Positions 42,420 to 51,253 of a stretch of 64,000 bases of DNA are shown here, in pieces. The DNA lies in NCBI GenBank assembly GCA_964393275.1, contig CAYMTA010000005.1:62001-126000 (forward strand). The letters run 5' to 3'. The translations under genes were made by a program, and so were the position numbers. The notes under the pieces are model-generated. The model did not search any database and was not told where the DNA came from. It was given only the letters and a program-made list of their open reading frames with translations. This DNA comes from SLRI01 sp964393275. GTDB taxonomy: Bacteria; Pseudomonadota; Alphaproteobacteria; Geminicoccales; Geminicoccaceae. Within the stretch, counting starts at the first letter, position 1; every line of letters starts with the position of its first letter.

Positions 42420-42432
42420 CCTCGTCTCCCGC

Positions 42433-43665
42433 TCACAGCCGCACACCCATATGCTCGGCCACGGTGTAGATGTCCTTGTCGCCGCGCCCGCAGAGATTCA
42501 TGATGATGATCTGGTCCGACCGCATGGCGGGCGCGCGCTTTGTGACCTCGGCCAGCGCGTGGGCGGGCTCGAGCGCCGGCAGGATGCCCTCGAGCTTCGA
42601 GCACAAAGCGAAGGCGTCGAGCGCCTCCGCGTCGGTGGCGACCGCCACCTCGATCCGACCCAGGTCCTTGAGCCAGGAATGCTCCGGCCCGATGCCCGGA
42701 TAGTCGAGCCCGGCCGAGATCGAGTGCGGCTCGATGATCTGGCCGTCATTGTCCTGCATCAGGTAGCTGCGCATGCCGTGCAGCACGCCAGGCCGGCCCG
42801 CGGTCATGGCGGCGGCGTGGCGGCCGGTCTCGATCCCGTCGCCGGCCGCCTCGACCGCGACGATGCCGACCTCGGGATCGTCGAGGAAAGGATGGAAGAG
42901 CCCCATCGCGTTGGAGCCGCCGCCGACCGCGGCGACCAGGAGGTCCGGCAGGCAGCCTTCCTTCTCCTGGAGCTGGGCCTTGGCTTCGATGCCGATGATG
43001 CTCTGGAAGTCGCGGACCATGGCCGGATAGGGGTGCGGGCCGGCGACCGAGCCGATGATGTAGAAGGTGTCCTGGACGTTGGTGACCCAGTCCCTGAGCG
43101 CCTCGTTCATGGCATCCTTGAGCGTGCGCGAGCCGGACTTGACCGGTCGCACCTCGGCACCCAGAAGCCGCATGCGGAAGACGTTGGGCTGCTGCCGCTC
43201 GATGTCGCGCTCGCCCATGTAGATGACGCATTCGAGGCCGAAGCGGGCGGCGACCGTGGCGGTCGCGACGCCGTGCTGGCCGGCACCCGTCTCGGCGATG
43301 ATCCGCTTCTTGCCCATGCGGCTCGCGAGCAGGATCTGGCCGACACAGTTGTTGATCTTGTGGGCCCCCGTGTGGTTCAGCTCGTCGCGCTTGAAGTAGA
43401 CCTTGGCCCCGCCGAGATGGTCGGTCAGGCGCTGGGCCAAATAGAGCGGCGACGGGCGACCGACATAGTCCTTGAGCCAGCTCGCGAACTCGGTCTGGAA
43501 AGCCGGGTCGGTCTTCGCCTCGAGGTAGGCGGCCTCGAGCTCGAGGATGTTGGGCATCAGGGTCTCGGCCACGAACCGGCCGCCATGAATGCCGAAACGG
43601 CCGTGCTCGTCGGGACCGGTGCGGTAGCTGTTCGGGCGCTGCTGCTGGTCGAGCGCGGTGGCCAT
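42433..43665 (-). CDS. trpB: Tryptophan synthase beta chain
   Basis: 410 residues, PLP enzyme that condenses indole with serine. PLP Lys103 sits in the NHTGAHKINN motif; ETGAGQHGVA, AVGGGSNAMG, and GLDYPGIGPEHS are present, as is the C-terminal NLCGRGDKD. Starts 32 nt after trpF. Length is normal for the family. Confidence 0.97.
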   Translation of the reverse strand: MATALDQQQRPNSYRTGPDEHGRFGIHGGRFVAETLMPNILELEAAYLEAKTDPAFQTEFASWLKDYVGRPSPLYLAQRLTDHLGGAKVYFKRDELNHTGAHKINNCVGQILLASRMGKKRIIAETGAGQHGVATATVAARFGLECVIYMGERDIERQQPNVFRMRLLGAEVRPVKSGSRTLKDAMNEALRDWVTNVQDTFYIIGSVAGPHPYPAMVRDFQSIIGIEAKAQLQEKEGCLPDLLVAAVGGGSNAMGLFHPFLDDPEVGIVAVEAAGDGIETGRHAAAMTAGRPGVLHGMRSYLMQDNDGQIIEPHSISAGLDYPGIGPEHSWLKDLGRIEVAVATDAEALDAFALCSKLEGILPALEPAHALAEVTKRAPAMRSDQIIIMNLCGRGDKDIYTVAEHMGVRL

Positions 43666-43697
43666 GGATGCTGCCCCAGTCAAAAAGGTGAGTCCAG

Positions 43698-44360
43698 TCA
43701 GGCGGTGATGGCGTGCAGGCCGCGCGCCACGGCGAGCAGCCGGGCGATGGCAGCCGGATCCTTGATGCCGGGTGCCGTCTCGACCCCGGAGGAGACGTCG
43801 ACCGCCCTGGTCCCGGTTCGCGCCGCCGCCTCCTGGAGATTGGTCGCATCCAAGCCGCCGGCAAGCAGCCATGGCAGGGCGATGCGCTGGCCGGCGAGCA
43901 GGCGCCAGTCGAAGGCGAGGCCGTTGCCGCCCGGAATGGCGCCGGGCGCGCGCGGCGGCCTGGCATCGAAGAGCAGGAGATCGGCGACCTCGAGAAAGGC
44001 CCGGTGGCGGTCGAGATCGGCGGCGTCGGCCACGGCCAGCGCCTTCATCACTCGCCGACCCGTTCGAGCCCGGATCGCCGCCACGCGCTCGGGCGTCTCC
44101 CGGCCGTGGAGCTGCAGGATGTCGAGCGGAGCAGAAGCCAGCACCGCATCGAGCCAGGCATCGTCCGGATCGACAAAAATGCCGACCGCCTCGGCCGTGC
44201 CAGGTCGGTCGGCCACGAGTGCTCCGGCGGCTGCGGGCGTCAGCGAGCGGGGCGAAGGCGGAAAGAAGACGAAGCCGAGCCAGCGCGCACCCGCACGGAT
44301 CGCGGCGTCCCGGTCGGCAGCCCGGGTCAAACCGCAGATCTTGACGGCAAGACCGGTCAT
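43698..44360 (-). CDS. trpF: Phosphoribosylanthranilate isomerase
   Basis: 220 residues. It performs the Amadori rearrangement of PRA to CdRP in tryptophan synthesis. The N-terminal VKICGLTRAADRDAA contains the catalytic Cys, LGFVFFPPSPR follows, the catalytic Asp lies in FDARPP, and LAGGLDATNL and VDVSSGVE bind phosphate. The start is 1 nt after the pyrF stop. Confidence 0.95.
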   Translation of the reverse strand: MTGLAVKICGLTRAADRDAAIRAGARWLGFVFFPPSPRSLTPAAAGALVADRPGTAEAVGIFVDPDDAWLDAVLASAPLDILQLHGRETPERVAAIRARTGRRVMKALAVADAADLDRHRAFLEVADLLLFDARPPRAPGAIPGGNGLAFDWRLLAGQRIALPWLLAGGLDATNLQEAAARTGTRAVDVSSGVETAPGIKDPAAIARLLAVARGLHAITA

Positions 44361-44361
44361 G

Positions 44362-45087
44362 TCAGGCGGCTCCTGCCACGCCATCGAGGCTGGCCTGAAT
44401 GGCCCGGGCAGCGGCCACCGGGTCCGGTGCCGCGGTGATAGGGCGGCCGATGACGACGATGTCGGCGCCCGCCTTGATCGCGTCCGCCGCATCCAGCGTG
44501 CGCTTCTGGTCGTCATCTCCAGTCTTGGGCCGCACGCCGGGCACCACCAGCCGGGGCACGCCGCCGAACTCGCGGCGGATGGCCTCGACTTCCAGGGGCG
44601 AGCAGACGATGCCGTGGCAGCCGGCGCTCAGGGCCAGATCGGCGAGGCGAAGCGCCTGCTCGGTGGGCGTGCCGCGCTGGCCGGTGGCGTCCAGATCGCC
44701 CTGGTCGAGACTGGTGAGGACGGTGACCGCCAGCACCAGCGGCCGACTGGCGCTGGCATCGGCGATCTCGACGGCGGCGCGCATCATGGCGGAGCCGCCC
44801 GTCGCATGCAGCGTCACCATGGCGACCGGCAGGTCGACCACGCCGCGCATGGCGCCGGCCACCGTGTTGGGGATGTCGTGCAGCTTGGCATCGAGGAAGA
44901 TCGGCAGGCCGAGCTCGCCCATTCGCCGGATACCGGCCGGGCCCTGGGCCATGAAGAATTCGAGGCCGAGCTTGATCCCGCCGAGCTCCGGCCGCAGCCG
45001 GCGCACGAAATCGGCGGCACCGTCGAGGTCCGGACGGTCGACGGCGCAAAAGACGGGATTGACGATCGAGTGGCGTATTTTGGGCAA
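44362..45087 (-). CDS. pyrF: Orotidine 5'-phosphate decarboxylase
   Basis: 241 residues. It makes UMP from OMP. Catalytic motif LDAKLHDIPNTV with the Lys-Asp pair, GLEFF, TLHATGG, and the phosphate loop VPGVRPKTGDDDQKR are clear. The start is TTG with AGGAAA 9 nt upstream. It is the first gene of the pyrF-trpF-trpB-trpA-accD-folC operon, linking pyrimidine, tryptophan, fatty acid and folate synthesis. Confidence 0.94.
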   Translation of the reverse strand: MPKIRHSIVNPVFCAVDRPDLDGAADFVRRLRPELGGIKLGLEFFMAQGPAGIRRMGELGLPIFLDAKLHDIPNTVAGAMRGVVDLPVAMVTLHATGGSAMMRAAVEIADASASRPLVLAVTVLTSLDQGDLDATGQRGTPTEQALRLADLALSAGCHGIVCSPLEVEAIRREFGGVPRLVVPGVRPKTGDDDQKRTLDAADAIKAGADIVVIGRPITAAPDPVAAARAIQASLDGVAGAA

Positions 45088-45210
45088 GGCGATGCGTTTC
45101 CTGGCGTTCGGCCGAGAGCAGCGGAGCTATAGCAGAGGCCGTGACGCATGACCAAGCCACGAAGGGCGGTGCCACGGCCGCCCGGCGGTGCGATGAGAGG
45201 GGGAGCAGCC

Positions 45211-45561
45211 ATGACCGAGAAGCCGGACATGGGCGACCATGTCGAGCAGCGGACCCTGCTCGCCACCGAGCGGACCTACACCGCCTGGGTCCGGACGGGC
45301 CTCGCAGCGCTCGTGGCCGGCATCGGCTTCGAGCGCTTCATCCCCGGCACGATCCCCGGCTGGAGCGTGCGCCTGATCGCAGTGATCCTCATTGTCTTCA
45401 GCATCGGCTGCTTCTGGCTGGCGCTCTGGCGCTATCGCCATCTCGGACTGCGTTTTCCCGACCTGCTGCCAATCACGATTCCGCTGCGGCTGATCACCGT
45501 TCTCACGCTGTCCCTGATCTTGACGGCGCTGCTCACTCTGATCGGGCTCTGGAGCGACTAG
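45211..45561 (+). CDS. DUF202 (YidH-like) membrane protein
   Basis: 116 residues with three membrane helices. The signature LLATERTYTAWVRTGLAALVAGIG at the start of the first helix is characteristic of DUF202. Function unknown. ATG at 45211 has GGGGGAG 6 nt upstream, better than the ATG at 45148. Its last 29 nt overlap the convergent GH15 gene. Confidence 0.87.
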   Translation: MTEKPDMGDHVEQRTLLATERTYTAWVRTGLAALVAGIGFERFIPGTIPGWSVRLIAVILIVFSIGCFWLALWRYRHLGLRFPDLLPITIPLRLITVLTLSLILTALLTLIGLWSD

Positions 45562-47371
45562 GCATGGATGCCTGCGGATCGCCGGCGCGACGATGCGCCG
45601 GCCCATGGGCTGAGCCGAGATTGTGGGCGGTGGCGATCAGGCCGATATGCGAGAAGGCCTGAGGAAAATTGCCGAGCTGGCGCCGATGACGCGGATCGTA
45701 CTCCTCGGCCAGGAGCCCGACATCGTTCCGAAGCGCCAGGAGACGGTGAAAGAGGTCCCGCGCCTCGTCCTCGCGCCCCATCAGGCAGAGCACGTCCGCG
45801 AGCCAGAAGGAGCAGGCGAGAAAGACGCCTTCCTCGCCCTCGAGCCCGTCCACCCCCTCCTCGGGCGCATAGCGGCGGAGCAGGCCGTCCAGGGTGAGCT
45901 CCCGCCTGATGGTCTCGACCGTGCCGACCATGCGAGGGTCGTCCGCGGCGAGAAAGCCCACGAGCGGAATCATCAGCAAGGCAGCATCAACCGCATGGCC
46001 GCCATAATGCTGGACGAAGGTGTTCCGCGCCTCATTGTAGCCGTTGGCGCATACGTCGTCATGGATCGCGTCCCGCACCTCGCGCCACCGGTCGAGCGGA
46101 CCGTCGCGGTCGAATTTCTCGATTGCCTTCACCGCGCGATCGAAGGCGACCCAGGCCATGACCTTGGAATGGGTGAAATGGCGAGGCGGGCCGCGCACCT
46201 CCCAGATGCCGTTGTCGGGTTCCTGCCAGGCCGTCTCCAGGGCATCGAGCAGCACGCGCTGAAGCTCCCAGGCATTGTCCTGGGGCCGCATCCCGTGCAC
46301 CCGGTCGACGTGGAAGGAATCCATGAGCTCGCCGAAGATGTCGAGCTGCGGCTGGCCGTGTGCCGCATTGCCGATGCGGACCGGCCGGCTCGCCTCGAAG
46401 CCCTCGAGCCACGGTAGCTCGATCTCCTGCAGCCGCCGCTCGCCGGTCACGCTGTACATGATCTGCAGTTGTGACGGCTTGCCGGCCACGGCCCGCAGCA
46501 GCCAGTCGCGCCAGGCGCGGGCCTCGGCGAGGAAGCCCGAGGTGGCCAGGGCGTCGAGGGTCAGCGTGGCGTCGCGGATCCAGCAGTAGCGATAGTCCCA
46601 GTTGCGCTTCCCGCCGAGCTGCTCCGGCAGCGACGTCGTCACCGCCGCGACGATGCCGCCGGTCGGGCCATAGGTCAGCGCCTTGAGCACGATCAGCGAG
46701 CGCAGCACGGCGTCGCGATAGGGCCCGTCATAGGTGCAGTGCCTGACCCAGTCGTGCCACCAGGCCTCGCAGCTTTCGAGGTCGTCCTCCCACTCGCTAA
46801 CCACGGGTCCGTCCCGGTGCGACGGGTAGGAGGTCAGCCGGAAGGGGTAGGTCTCCCCCTCGCGCACGGTGATCTGCGCGGTCGAGCGGAAATCCTCGCT
46901 CTTCATGGCCACCGGCGATTCGAAGCGGACGGCGTCCGGCCCGGCCACCGCATGGAGGCCATAGCCGCGCCGCCGGACCCACGGCACGACCGAGCCGTAG
47001 TCGAAGCGGAGCACGAGCTCGGTGCGCATGACGACCGTGCCCCGGACACCCCGGATGAGACGCACCACATCGACCTGCCCCTCGTGGCGCGGCCGGGGCA
47101 TGAAATCGACCACCGTGACGAGCCCGGTCTTGGTCTCGAACTGGGTCTCGAGCACCAGGGTGGCGTCGCGATAGTGGCGGCGCACCGTGGCCGTGGTGTC
47201 GTCTGGCGCCATCTGCCAGTGACCGTTCTTCTCATCCCCGAGCAGGGCGGCGAAGCAGGCGGGGGAATCGAAGCGCGGGACGCAGAGCCAGTCGATCGAG
47301 CCGTTCATGCCGACGAGTGCCGCGGTGCGGGTGTCGCCGATCAGCGCGTAATCCTCGATCCGCCTTGTCAT
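45533..47371 (-). CDS. GH15 family glucoamylase or trehalase
   Basis: 612 residues without a signal peptide. Typical N-terminal SIEDYALIGD-like start (RRIEDYALIGDTRTAALVG), SIDWLCVPRFDSPACFAALLG, the substrate-binding SLPEQLGGKRNWDYRYCWIRDATLTLDAL and a late EEGVFLACSFWLADVL with the catalytic base region. Cytoplasmic bacterial GH15 members hydrolyse glucan ends or trehalose. With treYZ 30 kb away, trehalase activity is possible. The ATG comes directly after the stop of the MBL gene, so they are coupled. Confidence 0.9.
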   Translation of the reverse strand: MTRRIEDYALIGDTRTAALVGMNGSIDWLCVPRFDSPACFAALLGDEKNGHWQMAPDDTTATVRRHYRDATLVLETQFETKTGLVTVVDFMPRPRHEGQVDVVRLIRGVRGTVVMRTELVLRFDYGSVVPWVRRRGYGLHAVAGPDAVRFESPVAMKSEDFRSTAQITVREGETYPFRLTSYPSHRDGPVVSEWEDDLESCEAWWHDWVRHCTYDGPYRDAVLRSLIVLKALTYGPTGGIVAAVTTSLPEQLGGKRNWDYRYCWIRDATLTLDALATSGFLAEARAWRDWLLRAVAGKPSQLQIMYSVTGERRLQEIELPWLEGFEASRPVRIGNAAHGQPQLDIFGELMDSFHVDRVHGMRPQDNAWELQRVLLDALETAWQEPDNGIWEVRGPPRHFTHSKVMAWVAFDRAVKAIEKFDRDGPLDRWREVRDAIHDDVCANGYNEARNTFVQHYGGHAVDAALLMIPLVGFLAADDPRMVGTVETIRRELTLDGLLRRYAPEEGVDGLEGEEGVFLACSFWLADVLCLMGREDEARDLFHRLLALRNDVGLLAEEYDPRHRRQLGNFPQAFSHIGLIATAHNLGSAHGPAHRRAGDPQASMPSRSRARSE

Positions 47372-48262
47372 CTAGGAGTCTTTTTCAGGCCGGGGAGCGA
47401 AGCGATCGAGCGGAATCTTGAGATAGGCCCGGCCGTCGGCTTCGACCGGCGGCTTGCGTCCGCCCCGGATGTTGATCTGGAGCGCTGCCAGCATCAGCTT
47501 GGGCAGCGGCAGGGTGGCGTCGCGCTCGGTGCGCAGCCTGACGAACTCGGCTTCCGTCGGGCCGCTTCGGAGGTGGATGTTGGTCCGGCGCTGCTCGCCC
47601 ACGGTGGCGAGGCAGAGCGGCTCGCGCCCGTTCGGCCGGTAGTCGTGGCCGACGAAGAGCCGTGTGGAGTCGGGCAGGGCCATGATCGCCTCGAGGCTCC
47701 GGTAGAGCACGGCCGCGTCGCCGCCCGGAAAATCCGCCCGGCTGGTGCCGCTGTCGGGCATCATCAGCGTGTCGTGGACGAAGGCGGCGTCGCCGGCGAC
47801 ATAGGTGATCGAGGCGAGCGTGTGGCCGGGCGAAAGGAGCACGCGAACCGGGATCCCGCCGACCATGAAGCTCTCGCCGTCGGCATGGAGGCGATCCCAT
47901 TGTCGGCCGTCGGTCGGGAAGTCACGGCCCAGATGGTAGATCTCCTGCCAGAGCTTCTGCACCTCGAGGACCCGATCGCCGATGCCGGTCGGCGCGCCCA
48001 GCCGCTCCTGCAGCCGCGCCGCCGCCGAGAAGTGGTCGGCGTGCGGATGGGTGTCGAGAATGCGCACGATCTCGATGCCCGTCTCGGCGATGTAGGCGAG
48101 AAGCCGGTCGATCTGATGGTCGTGCGTGGCGCCGGCACGGGCGTCGTAGTCCCAGACCGGGTCGACGATGGCGCCCTGCATGGTCTCGGGATCGTGGAAG
48201 ACGTATTGCCAGCTTCCGGTGGTGGCTTCCCAGAAGCCCTTGACGACAGGATGATCGATCAT
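47372..48262 (-). CDS. Metallo-beta-lactamase fold hydrolase, persulfide dioxygenase-like
   Basis: 296 residues. Metal-binding THPHADHFSAA (HxHxDH), SPGHT, the bridging Asp in VHDTLMMPDSGTSRADFPGGD and GHDYRPNG. The TSRADFPGGDAAVLYRSL block is characteristic of the ETHE1/Blh group, which oxidises glutathione persulfide to sulfite. It lies 31 nt downstream of a RegA-like regulator on the same strand, consistent with redox or sulfide-related control. A glyoxalase II role is less likely. Confidence 0.85.
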   Translation of the reverse strand: MIDHPVVKGFWEATTGSWQYVFHDPETMQGAIVDPVWDYDARAGATHDHQIDRLLAYIAETGIEIVRILDTHPHADHFSAAARLQERLGAPTGIGDRVLEVQKLWQEIYHLGRDFPTDGRQWDRLHADGESFMVGGIPVRVLLSPGHTLASITYVAGDAAFVHDTLMMPDSGTSRADFPGGDAAVLYRSLEAIMALPDSTRLFVGHDYRPNGREPLCLATVGEQRRTNIHLRSGPTEAEFVRLRTERDATLPLPKLMLAALQINIRGGRKPPVEADGRAYLKIPLDRFAPRPEKDS

Positions 48263-48293
48263 TGGTCCAATAGCTCGACGCTCGAGGGGGGAC

Positions 48294-48860
48294 TCAGGGC
48301 CGCGGCGCCCGCTTGCTCAGGATGCGCTGCAGGGTCCGGCGATGCATGTTGAGCCGCCGTGCGGTCTCCGAGACGTTGCGGTTGCACTGCTCGAAGACCC
48401 GCTGGATGTGCTCCCAGCGCACCCTGTCGGCCGACATCGGGCTGTCGTCGAGGGTGGGCTCGGCCGAGCCGTCGAGCACGGCGACGAGATCCTCGGGCTT
48501 CACCGGCTTCGCCAGATAGCCGACGGCACCCGCCTTGGTGGCGACGATGCTGGAGGCGATGCTGTCATAGCCGGTCATCACCACGACCCGAAGGCCGGGC
48601 CGCAGCTCCTGCAGGCTCAGGACCAGCTCCATGCCGTGGCCGTCCTCGAGGTTCAGGTCGACCACCGCGAGCTCGGGCAGGAACTCGCCCGCCACCTCGT
48701 AGGCCTCGCGCACACTGGCCGCGGTGGCGACGACGAAGCCCAGGCGCTCCAGCGAGCGGACGAGATTGCGCCTGAGCGGCACGTCGTCGTCGACCAGCAG
48801 AAGCTTCCTTGCCGTCGGTTCCGCCGGTGCTGTGGTCTTGGTGTCGGCTCCGGCGATCAT
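48294..48860 (-). CDS. Second RegA/ActR-type response regulator
   Basis: 188 residues. Receiver domain with LLLVDDDVPLRRNL, phospho-acceptor Asp in AVVDLNLEDG, Thr in MTGYD and Lys in LAKPV, all intact. The C-terminal Fis-like helix-turn-helix RWEHIQRVFEQCNRNVSETARRLNMHRRTLQRIL is almost identical to that of the neighbouring RegA (49490-48900), so both probably bind the same DNA sites. It is 40 nt downstream of RegA and has a different receiver, which suggests a second signal input. Confidence 0.9.
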   Translation of the reverse strand: MIAGADTKTTAPAEPTARKLLLVDDDVPLRRNLVRSLERLGFVVATAASVREAYEVAGEFLPELAVVDLNLEDGHGMELVLSLQELRPGLRVVVMTGYDSIASSIVATKAGAVGYLAKPVKPEDLVAVLDGSAEPTLDDSPMSADRVRWEHIQRVFEQCNRNVSETARRLNMHRRTLQRILSKRAPRP

Positions 48861-48899
48861 TCGGTGCCCCTTCCGTGCTGCAGTTGCATGGCGGCACCC

Positions 48900-49490
48900 C
48901 TATTCCTTGGGTGCCCGCTTGTTGAGTATCCGCTGCAGGGTGCGGCGATGCATGTTGAGCCGCCGTGCTGTCTCCGAAACGTTGCGGTTGCACTGCTCGA
49001 AAACCCGCTGGATGTGCTCCCAGCGCACCCGGTCGGCAGACATCGGGTTGGCCGGCGGTGGCGGCAGGCCGCTGCCGGTGGCCAGAAGTGCCGCGATGAC
49101 GTCGTCGGCGTCAGCCGGCTTCGCCAGATAGTCGACAGCGCCCGCCTTGATGGCGGCGACCGCGGTGGCGATGTTGCCGTAGCCGGTGAGCACGACGATG
49201 CGGATCGCCGGATGCAGCTCGCGAATTCGCGCGACGAGGTCGATGCCGGAGCCGTCCTCCAATCGCAGGTCGATCACCGCGTAGGCTGGCTTCACCGAAT
49301 GGGCGATGTTCAGCCCTTCCTTGAGGCTCTCGCCGGCAAAAACCTGAAATCCGCGCCGCTCCATGGCGCGCTGCAGGCTGCGCCGCAGTGGCGCATCGTC
49401 TTCCACCAGCATGAGCACGGGTGCATCCGACCCGGCGAAGCGGGGCAAGGGCTTGTCGTCGACGGCCACAGCGAGGCCTTCATCCATCAT
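48900..49490 (-). CDS. regA: RegA/PrrA/ActR redox response regulator
   Basis: 196 residues. Receiver: MLVEDDAPLRRSL, Asp in AVIDLRLEDGSG, LTGYGN, LAKPA. A Pro-rich linker (GLPPPPANP), typical of RegA, joins it to the Fis-type HTH ending LQRILNKRAPKE. RegA controls photosynthesis, respiration, nitrogen or carbon fixation genes in alphaproteobacteria according to redox state. The ATG has GGGAG 7 nt upstream and lies inside the end of regB (11 nt overlap), so the pair is coupled. Confidence 0.93.
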   Translation of the reverse strand: MMDEGLAVAVDDKPLPRFAGSDAPVLMLVEDDAPLRRSLQRAMERRGFQVFAGESLKEGLNIAHSVKPAYAVIDLRLEDGSGIDLVARIRELHPAIRIVVLTGYGNIATAVAAIKAGAVDYLAKPADADDVIAALLATGSGLPPPPANPMSADRVRWEHIQRVFEQCNRNVSETARRLNMHRRTLQRILNKRAPKE

Positions 49491-50829
49491 CGGCGGACTC
49501 CCGTCCGAGCGTTTCCAAAGCACCGGATGGCCAAAAGATGCGGACCACCGCGCCCTCCTCCCGGTGAGACAACTTGTCTCGGTTGGCAAAATGCATGGAA
49601 GCACCGGTTCGGGCAAGCAGCGTCTTGGCGATGAAGACACCGAGACCGAGGCCGCCCTCGGCCCGGCGGGTGGAGAGATAGGGCTCGCCGAGCCAGTCGA
49701 GCAGCTCCGGGGAGAAACCCCTGCCGTCATCGGTGATCTCGATGGTGGTGCCGGCATGGGTCACGGCGACGGTGACGCCGACCCTGGAACGGGCGAAGCG
49801 GACCGCGTTGTCGACGAGGTTGGCGATGGCGTGGCGCAGCTCCGGGGCGAGGGCGATGCACGGCTCGAGGAGGCCCGGCTCGATCTCGACGCCGATGTCG
49901 ATGGTCACCCTGTCGCTGCGATAGGCGTCGGCGATGGTGGCGAGCAGGCTGGAGAGGGGTGCCTTGGTGAAGGCGACGTGCGCCTTGTCGCGCTGGCCGC
50001 TGCCGAGACTGGCGAGGGTTTCTCGACAGCGCCGCGCCTGGAGGAGCAGCTCGTTCGCGTCCTCGCGGAGCGGACTCTCGGCCGGCAGCTCGCGGACCAG
50101 CTCCTTGGCGATGATGTTGATGGTGGTGAGCGGCGTGCCGAGGAGGTGGGCCGCGGCCGCGGCCTGGCCGCCGAGGGCCGACAGCTCCTGCTCGCGGGCG
50201 AGGGCGAGCTGCAGGGCCGACAGGGCGAGGGCGTGGCGGCGCGCCTCCGAGGCGAGCTGGCCGATGAAGCCCGCGACCAGCACCACGGTCAGCGACAAGG
50301 CGAGCCAGGCGGCGGCGAGGTAGAGCGGCGGCAGGCGCAGCGTGCCGTCGAGCCAAGGCAGCTCGGTCGGGATGGTGGCCATGAGGGCGAGGGCGGCGAG
50401 GGCGACGGCGGTCAGGATCGCGGTCGGGCCGCGGCCGAGCGTCGCCGCGGCGAGGCCAACGGGCAGCACCAGGAGCACCGTGAAGGGGTTCTGCACGCCG
50501 CCCGTGACGAAGAGCAGGTAGGCCAGCTGCAGCACGTCGAAGAGCATGAGGAAAAAGGTCTGGCTGGCACCCAGCCGGGCGGTCGGCGCCCCCATGAGCT
50601 GGATCGCGATATCGACCACCAGGGTGAGCAGCAGCGCCGGCACGAGCCAGCCGAGCGGCAGCTCGATGCCGAGCGAGAAGTGGACCACGAGGATGGTGAA
50701 GACCTGACCGACCAGCGCCATCCAGCGCATCACCGCCAGGGTGAAAAAGCGCACCCCGCTCTCGCCGGACATGCGGAGCCAGCCGAGCTCTCGCCACCAG
50801 CGGTCCGGCTGCCGCCCTCGATCCTGCAT
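49480..50829 (-). CDS. regB: RegB/PrrB/ActS redox sensor histidine kinase
   Basis: 449 residues. Six membrane helices in residues 30-195 with the quinone-sensing GGVQNPF motif at 110-116. His228 in AHLLGTPLTTINII is the phosphorylated His of the RegB-type H-box. The redox-active Cys268 (ARRCRETLASLG) is conserved. ATP-binding blocks NLVDNAVRFA, TDDGRGF and GLGLGVFIAKTLL are intact. It should phosphorylate RegA when the quinone pool is reduced. Upstream lies a terminator that isolates it from prsR. Confidence 0.94.
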   Translation of the reverse strand: MQDRGRQPDRWWRELGWLRMSGESGVRFFTLAVMRWMALVGQVFTILVVHFSLGIELPLGWLVPALLLTLVVDIAIQLMGAPTARLGASQTFFLMLFDVLQLAYLLFVTGGVQNPFTVLLVLPVGLAAATLGRGPTAILTAVALAALALMATIPTELPWLDGTLRLPPLYLAAAWLALSLTVVLVAGFIGQLASEARRHALALSALQLALAREQELSALGGQAAAAAHLLGTPLTTINIIAKELVRELPAESPLREDANELLLQARRCRETLASLGSGQRDKAHVAFTKAPLSSLLATIADAYRSDRVTIDIGVEIEPGLLEPCIALAPELRHAIANLVDNAVRFARSRVGVTVAVTHAGTTIEITDDGRGFSPELLDWLGEPYLSTRRAEGGLGLGVFIAKTLLARTGASMHFANRDKLSHREEGAVVRIFWPSGALETLGRESADDG

Positions 50830-51253
50830 TCGTCACCGACCTCGCGTGCGTGCGGCGGCCGGCCGAAATCGGGCCTGGCCGCCTGCTCGCAATGTGGCGC
50901 CGAGCCCGGTAGGGGCAAGCGGCGACAGTTCGGAGGCGGGCGCCAGCATCCGAAAAAATGGGCCCGCCCCCAACCTTCGAAGGCGGGCCCTCGTAATCCG
51001 GGACCCTGGGGTCCCCTCGCCTCGAAGCCGGTGTCGACAGCGCCACCACCGATGCGGCCGCGACCACGACCGGATCGCTTGCCGTGCGCGGGTCGCCGGT
51101 GGCTGGAAGGCACGCGACGCCGGCTTCAACTACGCGGGCATGTGGTGCATGGCAGTACGCAAAGTGTCAAGGAAAACGGCACAGCGTGGGCAATAGTGCG
51201 GGAATACTGTCGAAGGTCTTTACATAATTCATCTTAGCAAGGTCTCGGAGAGG
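50830..51253. other. Gene-free spacer between prsR end and regB start
   Basis: No credible coding frame. It contains an intrinsic terminator (50953-50990), a second hairpin GGGACCC-TG-GGGTCCC at 51000-51015, and presumably the regB promoter. The part next to prsR (51160-51250) is comparatively AT-rich. Confidence 0.55.
50953..50990 (-). terminator. Rho-independent terminator of the prsK-prsR unit
   Basis: Reading leftward, GGGCCCGCC and GGCGGGCCC form a 9 bp GC stem around a 13 nt loop and are followed by ATTTTTT (plus-strand A tract at 50953-50958). Classical intrinsic terminator, downstream of prsR and upstream of regB. Confidence 0.85.

Noticed and set aside
42130..45132. 1000-codon open frame on the plus strand over the trp/pyrF genes
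   Set aside because: It is antisense to trpA, trpB, trpF and pyrF, all with intact active sites; its composition is that of a GC-rich shadow frame.
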